From Actinomycetes bacterium (GTDB taxonomy: Bacteria; Actinomycetota; Acidimicrobiia; Acidimicrobiales; Palsa-688), in the NCBI GenBank assembly GCA_021816565.1, contig JAKAXN010000147.1, positions 1-10,124 of the forward strand: DNA of 10,124 nt. The letters run 5' to 3'. The translations under genes and the position numbers were made by a program. Under the pieces are notes generated by a model. The model saw only the letters and a program-made list of their open reading frames with translations. It was not told the DNA's origin and did not search any database. Of the stretch, positions 5,551 through 10,124 are shown in pieces. Numbering within the stretch: the first letter of the stretch is position 1; each line of letters opens with the position of its first letter.

Positions 5551-7869
5551 TCAGTCGAGCGGTGTCGGCCGGGTGGCCCGGCGGCGCCGGCCGGGAAGTC
5601 GGGCAGCCATGGCCATCACCGGCCGGAGCTCCCTCACCCCCAGGATGTGGGCCATCCAGCCGTAAATACCGATACCGGCCACGACCTGCACGACCAGACG
5701 GCTGATCAGCTTGGCGTAGCCGTCATCGGTCGAGAAGGGTATGCCGACGGCCACGACCACGGCCACGGTCACGGCGCTGGCGAGGACTATGCGCATCAGG
5801 GCCCGCACCGTGAGCCAACCGCCTAGGGATCCGACCCGGTCCCGCAGCTTTACCACTGCGTATACCGAGGCGATTGTGTAGGGCCCGACCCAGGCCAGGG
5901 CCAGGCCCGGTTCACCCATGAGTGCCGACAGGATCGGGGCGGCGATGACGGTGAGCCCGTTCTCGAGGGCGTAGATCCAGAACATGGAGCGGGCGTCCTG
6001 CATGGCCTGGTACGCCCTCATGAGCAGGAAGAAGGCGCTGAAGCCGGGCAGCCCGACTGCGAACATGACCAGGCTCGACGTGATCAGGTGGGCGCCCGAC
6101 GCCGATACCCGGCCGTGCTGGATGGCCAGGGTGATGAACGGCTGGGCCACTGCCATGTAGACGAATGAGATCGGGATGAGCACCGCCAGGGTGACGCGCA
6201 GGCCGGTCACGAACTGGCGCTCGAAGGCGATCCGCTGGCGGTTGGCCCACCGCTCGGAGAGGTCGGGCATGATGGCCGACGCCACCGAGACCGCCACCAG
6301 GGCGTAGGGCAGCTGGAAGAACTGGAAGCTGAACTGGTAGGCGGTTACCCAGCCGAATGTCCGCCCGGCCAGGACCATGACGAGGGCCAGGGAGACCTGG
6401 TTGGCGATCACCACGCCGATCAGCCAGCTGGACAGACCGGCGACCCTCCGGACGGCCGGGTGCCGCAGGTCCCACACCGGCCGCAGGTGGAGGCCGAGCC
6501 GGTGGGTCGCGGGTAGCTGGATCAGCAACTGCACCGCGTAGCCGGCGGTGGTGCCCAGACCCAGGATCAGGATGGCCTTCTGGTCGTGGGCGAAGGCGAT
6601 GAGAGTCCCATCCGCCTTGGTGGTGGAGGCGGACAGGACCCTGTCGGCCACGAACTTGGTTACGAGAAGGGCGGCGATGGCGACGAGGTTGTTGACGACC
6701 GGTGACAGGGCGGCCACCGCGAAACGCCGGCGGGCGTTGAGCAGGGCGGTACTGGTAACGATGGTGCCCAGGAAGAACACCTGGGGGGCGAAGTAGCGCA
6801 GCAGATCGGTGGCCAGGCTCTGTTCGGCCCCACTCGCCGAGTGGGTGTTGAGGATCAGGTAGAAGCGGATGATCCACGGGGCTATGACCCACAGCAGGAC
6901 GCTCACCGCCAGCAGGGCCACGGTGATGGCCGTGAGCACGGCGGACAGCGCTCGGGACCCCCTCTGGCGGTCGTCGTCGCCGAGGTGCTCCACGAACACC
7001 GGGATCAAGGTGGCAGCGAGGATCCCGCCGACCAGCAGGTCGTAGATGATGTTGGGGATGCCGTTGGCGTAGTTGAAGGCGTCCGAGAGGGACCCCACGC
7101 CGAGGACGTAGCCGATGGCCAGAACCCGTACGAAGCCGGTGATCCGGGAAGCGAAGGTCCCGAATGCCAGCACCGCCGTGGCTCGACCCATCCCGGTCGA
7201 GCCGGTGGCGGCGCCCCGGTCGCGGGTCGGGGCCGGGCTGTACGAGGGAGTGCGGCTGCGAGCAGCCGCCCGGCTTGCCGGGCGGACCCGGCCGGGCGCT
7301 GATGATCGGGAGCCGGCACCGGGAGCCGGCGGGGCCGGCTGGCTCCGGGCCTGGGGCCGGGGCTGGACCGCGGGCCGGGGATCGGGGCGAGGCTCCGCTC
7401 GGATCTCGGGCCGGGGCGCGGGTGTCGCCGGGGGGACTTCTGCCCAGCCGGCACCCGGACGGCCGGGGGAGCCCGGGCCGGGGCCGGCGGGCACCTGCGG
7501 CCCGGGCAGGCGGATCGGCTCCGGGGCCGGGGGTCCCGCAGGGCCCGAATCCCCGTTGCGCGGCGCAGAGGGGTGTTGCTCGGCCCCGACCCGGCGTCGC
7601 TCGGCGAATTCCCGCTCGATGCGGGCCAGGGTCTCGGGGTCCAGGCGGGGCTGCTCGATGGAAGCGTCCTGGTCGTAGAAGCCGCCCCAGCGGATGGGCG
7701 CGGGACTGAGGCTGGCGTCGACTTCGGACTCGTCCGCGTCCTGGTCGTAGAACTCTCCCTGGCGGCCCACCACCCGGTCCATGCTTGCCGAGCAGCCGGG
7801 TCCGGTCCAGTTCCCCCCGGGCCGCAGCGCCCCCCGGCCCGGCCCGTAGCGGTCTTCGTTAGTCTTCAT
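5551..7869 (-). CDS. murJ: Lipid II flippase MurJ (MviN) with long N-terminal cytoplasmic extension
   Basis: Integral membrane flippase that moves lipid II across the inner membrane for peptidoglycan synthesis (MOP superfamily). The membrane part begins near residue 227 with MGRATAVLAFGTFASRITGFVR, including the conserved Arg242 and Arg248. SDAFNYANGIPNIIYDLL (262-279) then GGILAATLIPVF (281-292) follow. About 14 hydrophobic segments run to residue ~755, then a short basic tail (LPGRRRRATRPTPLD). Residues 1-226 are unusual: two copies of FYDQDA (40-45 and 64-69), a charged helix-like stretch (77-94), then a Pro/Ala/Arg/Gly-rich linker with no hydrophobic segment. There is no C-terminal pseudokinase domain of the mycobacterial MviN type. 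Start choice is uncertain: ATG 7869 gives 772 aa with a weak G-rich upstream sequence, and ATG 7782 (Met30) would also keep both motifs. Divergent from purB, convergent with rnhA. Confidence 0.93.
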   Translation of the reverse strand: MKTNEDRYGPGRGALRPGGNWTGPGCSASMDRVVGRQGEFYDQDADESEVDASLSPAPIRWGGFYDQDASIEQPRLDPETLARIEREFAERRRVGAEQHPSAPRNGDSGPAGPPAPEPIRLPGPQVPAGPGPGSPGRPGAGWAEVPPATPAPRPEIRAEPRPDPRPAVQPRPQARSQPAPPAPGAGSRSSAPGRVRPASRAAARSRTPSYSPAPTRDRGAATGSTGMGRATAVLAFGTFASRITGFVRVLAIGYVLGVGSLSDAFNYANGIPNIIYDLLVGGILAATLIPVFVEHLGDDDRQRGSRALSAVLTAITVALLAVSVLLWVIAPWIIRFYLILNTHSASGAEQSLATDLLRYFAPQVFFLGTIVTSTALLNARRRFAVAALSPVVNNLVAIAALLVTKFVADRVLSASTTKADGTLIAFAHDQKAILILGLGTTAGYAVQLLIQLPATHRLGLHLRPVWDLRHPAVRRVAGLSSWLIGVVIANQVSLALVMVLAGRTFGWVTAYQFSFQFFQLPYALVAVSVASAIMPDLSERWANRQRIAFERQFVTGLRVTLAVLIPISFVYMAVAQPFITLAIQHGRVSASGAHLITSSLVMFAVGLPGFSAFFLLMRAYQAMQDARSMFWIYALENGLTVIAAPILSALMGEPGLALAWVGPYTIASVYAVVKLRDRVGSLGGWLTVRALMRIVLASAVTVAVVVAVGIPFSTDDGYAKLISRLVVQVVAGIGIYGWMAHILGVRELRPVMAMAARLPGRRRRATRPTPLD
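7266..7285. repeat. Perfect 9-bp inverted repeat inside the murJ linker
   Basis: CCGCCCGGC (7266-7274), TT, then GCCGGGCGG (7277-7285) form a perfect palindrome inside the sequence coding the disordered MurJ linker (about residues 195-201). It closely resembles the hairpin at 752-769, which lacks only two bases of the centre. Function is unknown; chance in GC-rich DNA is possible. Confidence 0.4.
7308..7330. repeat. 10-bp tandem-like direct repeat in murJ linker
   Basis: GGGAGCCGGC occurs at 7308-7317 and again at 7321-7330, separated by 3 nt, within the Pro/Ala/Gly-rich MurJ linker. It is a sign of slippage-type growth of the low-complexity region, not of a separate element. Confidence 0.4.
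7664..7752 (-). repeat. 17-bp direct repeat encoding the duplicated FYDQDA motif of MurJ
   Basis: The same 17 bases occur at 7664-7680 and 7736-7752 (plus-strand text GCGTCCTGGTCGTAGAA), 72 bp apart, an exact 24 codons. On the minus strand they encode FYDQDA, preceded by GE in one copy and GG in the other. Flanking DNA differs, so the motif is kept more strictly than its surroundings. That suggests selection on the peptide or a recent small duplication. Confidence 0.6.
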
Positions 7870-7898
7870 CCGTGGCCGCCCCCAGCCCGGAACAACCC

Positions 7899-9347
7899 AT
7901 GAGCGCCGCCCCCGCCGGGGGCCCTGCCGCTCCTTCCCGCACCGCTGCCCTGTCGCCCCTCGACGGGCGCTACGCGCCGTCCGCCGGGCCCTACGCCCGG
8001 TCGTTCTCCGAGGAGGCCCTGTTCCGTCAGCGCTTCAGGGTGGAGGTGGAATGGTTCCTGGCCCTGGCCGGTGAGGAGGCCGTGGCCGAGCTGCCCCCGG
8101 TGGGGGACGTCATGGCCGCCACCCTGCGGGGCTGGGTCCGGGACTTCGGCGCCGCCGAAGTGGCCCGTATCAAGGACATCGAGCGGCGGATCAACCACGA
8201 CGTCAAGGCGGTGGAGTACCTCCTCAAGGAGAAGCTCACCTCGGCCGGCACCAGTGCCGGTCATGCCGAGTTCGTCCACTTCGCCTGCACCTCCGAGGAC
8301 ATCAACAATCTGGCCCACGCCCTGATGCTCAAAGACGGGCTCGAGTCGGCCTGGCTGCCCGAGGCCGGGGCCCTGGTGGAGGAGGTGTGGCGGCTGGCCG
8401 GCACCCACGCCGCCCTGCCCATGCCCAGCCACACCCACGGCCAGCCGGCGTCGCCGACCACCCTGGGCAAGGAGCTGGCCGTCTTCGCCGCCCGGTGGGA
8501 CCGCCAGCTGGCCCAGATCCGGGCCACCGCCACCGGCGGACTGCTCGGCAAGTTCAACGGTGCCGTCGGCACCTACGGGGCCCACGCCGCCGCCTACCCC
8601 GACGTCGACTGGCCGGGGCTGTCGCGCCGCTTCGTTGAGGGCTTCGGCCTGCAGTGGAACCCGCTCACCACCCAGATCGAGTCCCACGACGCCCTGGCCG
8701 AGGTCTTCCACGGCATCGTCCGCTTCAACGCCGTCCTGCTGGACTTCTGCCGGGACATGTGGGAGTACATCAGCCGCTCCTACCTGCGCCAGCGCCCGGT
8801 GGCCGGCGAGGTGGGCTCGTCGACCATGCCCCACAAGGTGAACCCGATCGACTTCGAGAACGCAGAGGCCAACCTGGGGATCTCCTCGGCGCTCCTCGAG
8901 CACCTGGCCTCCAAGCTGATGGTGTCGCGGATGCAGCGCGACCTGTCCGACTCGTCGGCCATGCGCAACATGGGGGTGGCCGTGGGGCACTCCGGGGTAG
9001 CCATCGCCGCCGCCCGCAAGGGCCTGGCCAAGGTCAGCCCGGCGCCGGAGGTGATGGAGGCGGAGCTGGACGGCCAGTGGGAGGTGCTGGCCGAACCGAT
9101 CCAGACGGTCATGCGCCGCTACGGGCTGCCCGAGCCCTACGAGAGGCTGAAGGCCCTGACCCGGGGCCAGGCCGTGACCGCCGCCGACGTGAAGGACTTC
9201 GTGGGGGGCCTGGACCTGCCGGCCGGGGCCGGGGAGCGGCTCGGCCGGCTCACGCCGGCCTCCTACACCGGGCTCGCCGCCCGGCTGGTCACGCTCGGCC
9301 GGTCCGACGCCGGTACGGCGGAGGCCGCCGGCGGGAATGACAGTTGA
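7899..9347 (+). CDS. purB: Adenylosuccinate lyase, E. coli-type PurB
   Basis: Acts twice in purine synthesis: it removes fumarate from SAICAR, and from adenylosuccinate to give AMP. Cytosolic tetramer of the fumarase/aspartase superfamily. With ATG 7899 the protein is 482 aa. LSPLDGRY (18-25), RIKDIERRINHDVKAVEYLLKEK (90-112), FVHFACTSEDINNLAHALML (125-144) and SHTHGQPASPTTLGKE (177-192; His180 is the probable general acid) match closely. So does the mobile signature loop GEVGSSTMPHKVNPIDFEN (303-321), which contains the catalytic Ser. QRDLSDSSAMRNMG and WEVLAEPIQTVMRRYG complete the family pattern. The sequence resembles the E. coli enzyme more than the Bacillus/Mycobacterium type. The GTG at 7872 would add nine residues, but ATG 7899 has GGAA 6 nt upstream and a family-like N-terminus. 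Divergent from murJ with only 29 bp between starts. Confidence 0.97.
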   Translation: MSAAPAGGPAAPSRTAALSPLDGRYAPSAGPYARSFSEEALFRQRFRVEVEWFLALAGEEAVAELPPVGDVMAATLRGWVRDFGAAEVARIKDIERRINHDVKAVEYLLKEKLTSAGTSAGHAEFVHFACTSEDINNLAHALMLKDGLESAWLPEAGALVEEVWRLAGTHAALPMPSHTHGQPASPTTLGKELAVFAARWDRQLAQIRATATGGLLGKFNGAVGTYGAHAAAYPDVDWPGLSRRFVEGFGLQWNPLTTQIESHDALAEVFHGIVRFNAVLLDFCRDMWEYISRSYLRQRPVAGEVGSSTMPHKVNPIDFENAEANLGISSALLEHLASKLMVSRMQRDLSDSSAMRNMGVAVGHSGVAIAAARKGLAKVSPAPEVMEAELDGQWEVLAEPIQTVMRRYGLPEPYERLKALTRGQAVTAADVKDFVGGLDLPAGAGERLGRLTPASYTGLAARLVTLGRSDAGTAEAAGGNDS

Positions 9348-9418
9348 CAGGTAGGAGCGACCGGACCGGCCGGCGAACTCTAGAGATCACTGCCTGACCG
9401 ACACAGGGGAGACCAGCT
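9348..9418 (+). promoter_or_regulatory. Gap between purB and the acyltransferase gene, with a Shine-Dalgarno
   Basis: These 71 bp separate purB from the next gene. AGGGGAG at 9405-9411 lies 7 nt before the GTG at 9419 and decides that start over the ATG at 9428. A locally AT-richer patch (CTCTAGAGATCAC, 9378-9390) contains TAGAGA, a weak -10-like hexamer without a matching -35, so a separate promoter is possible but unproven. I see no clear terminator hairpin for purB. Confidence 0.45.
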
Positions 9419-10124
9419 GTGGCACCTATGCCTCTCAACGACTCGATGTTCCTGCTGGCCGAGCGTCGGGAGCAGCCGATGCACGTGGGCGGGCTGCAGC
9501 TGTTCCACCTGCCCCCCGGAGCCGGTGAGGACTTCCTCCCGTCGCTCTACGAGCAGATCGTCCACGCCGACGACGTGGCCCCCCTCTTCCGGCGCCGGCC
9601 CTACCGGCCGGCGACCAGCCTGGGCGCGTGGAGCTGGCAGGAGGAGCGCTCCATCGACCTCGAGCACCACATCCGCCATTCCGCCCTGCCCCGGCCGGGC
9701 CGGGTCCGGGAGCTCCTGGCCCTGGCGTCCCGGCTGCACGGGACCCTCCTCGACCGCCACCGGCCGCTCTGGGAGGCCCACCTGATCGAGGGCCTGGAAG
9801 GCAACCGCTTCGCTGTCTATTCCAAGATCCACCACTCGCTGATGGACGGGGTGTCGGCCCTGCGGCTGCTGGCCCAGACGCTCAGCACCGACCCCGACGC
9901 CCGGGACATGCCGATGCCGTGGTCGACCCAGCCGGGCCGGCGGGCCCAGCCGTCGTCTAAGGGGCTGGCTGGCCTGCTCGACATCCCGGTGTCGGCCGCC
10001 CGGACCACCCTCGAGCTGGCCGGGCTGGGTCCCATCGCCGGCAAGGCGGCGGTGAAGGCGCTGATCGACTCCAACTCCCATCTGCCCTCCCTGGCCCCCA
10101 GGACCATCCTCAACCAGCCGATCA
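9419..10124 (+). CDS. Wax ester synthase / diacylglycerol acyltransferase (WS/DGAT), 3' end outside window
   Basis: N-terminal 235 residues of a WS/DGAT family acyltransferase; the full family length is about 450-480 aa, so roughly half is present. These enzymes transfer acyl groups from acyl-CoA to diacylglycerol or fatty alcohols, making triacylglycerol or wax esters at the membrane or lipid-droplet surface. The start reads MAPMPLNDSMFLLAERREQPMHVGGLQLF, the usual opening of the family. PLWEAHLIEG (116-125) is followed by the active-site motif HHSLMDG (138-144), with His139 the expected catalytic base and Asp143 the structural acid. APRTILNQPI at the window's end matches the conserved segment before the second half. 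The frame stays open to base 10124. Start is GTG 9419, supported by AGGGGAG. Substrate preference cannot be read from this part. Confidence 0.93.
   Translation, partial: MAPMPLNDSMFLLAERREQPMHVGGLQLFHLPPGAGEDFLPSLYEQIVHADDVAPLFRRRPYRPATSLGAWSWQEERSIDLEHHIRHSALPRPGRVRELLALASRLHGTLLDRHRPLWEAHLIEGLEGNRFAVYSKIHHSLMDGVSALRLLAQTLSTDPDARDMPMPWSTQPGRRAQPSSKGLAGLLDIPVSAARTTLELAGLGPIAGKAAVKALIDSNSHLPSLAPRTILNQPI

Noticed and set aside
7115..7709. Two plus-strand open frames opposite the murJ N-terminal region
   Set aside because: Gly/Arg/Pro-rich shadows of the minus-strand coding sequence. The minus frame joins continuously to the clear MurJ membrane domain.
7866..8990. 374-codon minus-strand open frame opposite purB
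   Set aside because: The translation is His/Gly/Val-rich without recognisable motifs, and purB on the other strand is certain.
9344..9349. Perfect TTGACA (-35 consensus) overlapping the purB stop codon
   Set aside because: No -10 hexamer at 16-18 bp; the nearest candidate, TAGAGA at 9381, is 31 bp away. Probably chance.
9380..10081. 233-codon minus-strand open frame under the WS/DGAT gene
   Set aside because: Shadow frame: the plus strand encodes an intact HHxxxDG acyltransferase with a good ribosome binding site.
1..10124. Frequent CCGGCCGG-like palindromes through the window
   Set aside because: They follow from base composition and preferred GCC/GGC/CGG codons. No spacing pattern or strand bias was seen.

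Overview
The window is very GC-rich (roughly 70% by eye), gene-dense, and coded almost entirely by chromosomal housekeeping genes. The content points to an actinomycete-type (Actinomycetota) chromosome. It has a homodimeric AceE-type pyruvate dehydrogenase E1, an actinobacterial-style HhH-GPD protein, a MurJ with a long Pro/Arg-rich cytoplasmic extension, and a wax ester synthase/diacylglycerol acyltransferase. An Acidimicrobiia-like lineage is my best guess, but the genus cannot be fixed from this sequence. I see no mobile element, CRISPR array, tRNA, rRNA or phage gene, and no gene-free stretch over 300 bases.

Layout. Positions 1-749 (+) hold the 3' part of an alpha/beta-hydrolase-fold gene whose nucleophile elbow carries Ala instead of Ser. 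It converges, across a small hairpin, on a tightly packed minus-strand cluster (783-4964). Read in its own direction the cluster is aceE, an HhH-GPD family protein, thiS, then thiE. Gaps are about 10 bp, and thiS and thiE overlap by 8 bp. Divergent from aceE is rnhA (5058-5504, +). It converges across a good hairpin on murJ (5551-7869, -). Divergent from murJ is purB (7899-9347, +), followed by a WS/DGAT acyltransferase (9419 onward, +) that runs off the end of the window.

How the genes fit together. The aceE-thiS-thiE linkage has a simple metabolic logic: ThiS and ThiE help make thiamine phosphate, the precursor of the thiamine diphosphate cofactor AceE needs. No TPP-riboswitch-like sequence was found by eye upstream of aceE. 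PurB (purine synthesis), RNase HI (RNA:DNA hybrid removal) and MurJ (lipid II flipping) are independent core functions. The acyltransferase suggests neutral-lipid storage.

I did not find a convincing new multi-gene system. The points most worth a second look are the MurJ N-terminal extension with a duplicated FYDQDA motif, the hydrolase without a Ser nucleophile, the HhH-GPD protein without Asp at the usual catalytic position, and the thiamine genes placed behind aceE.
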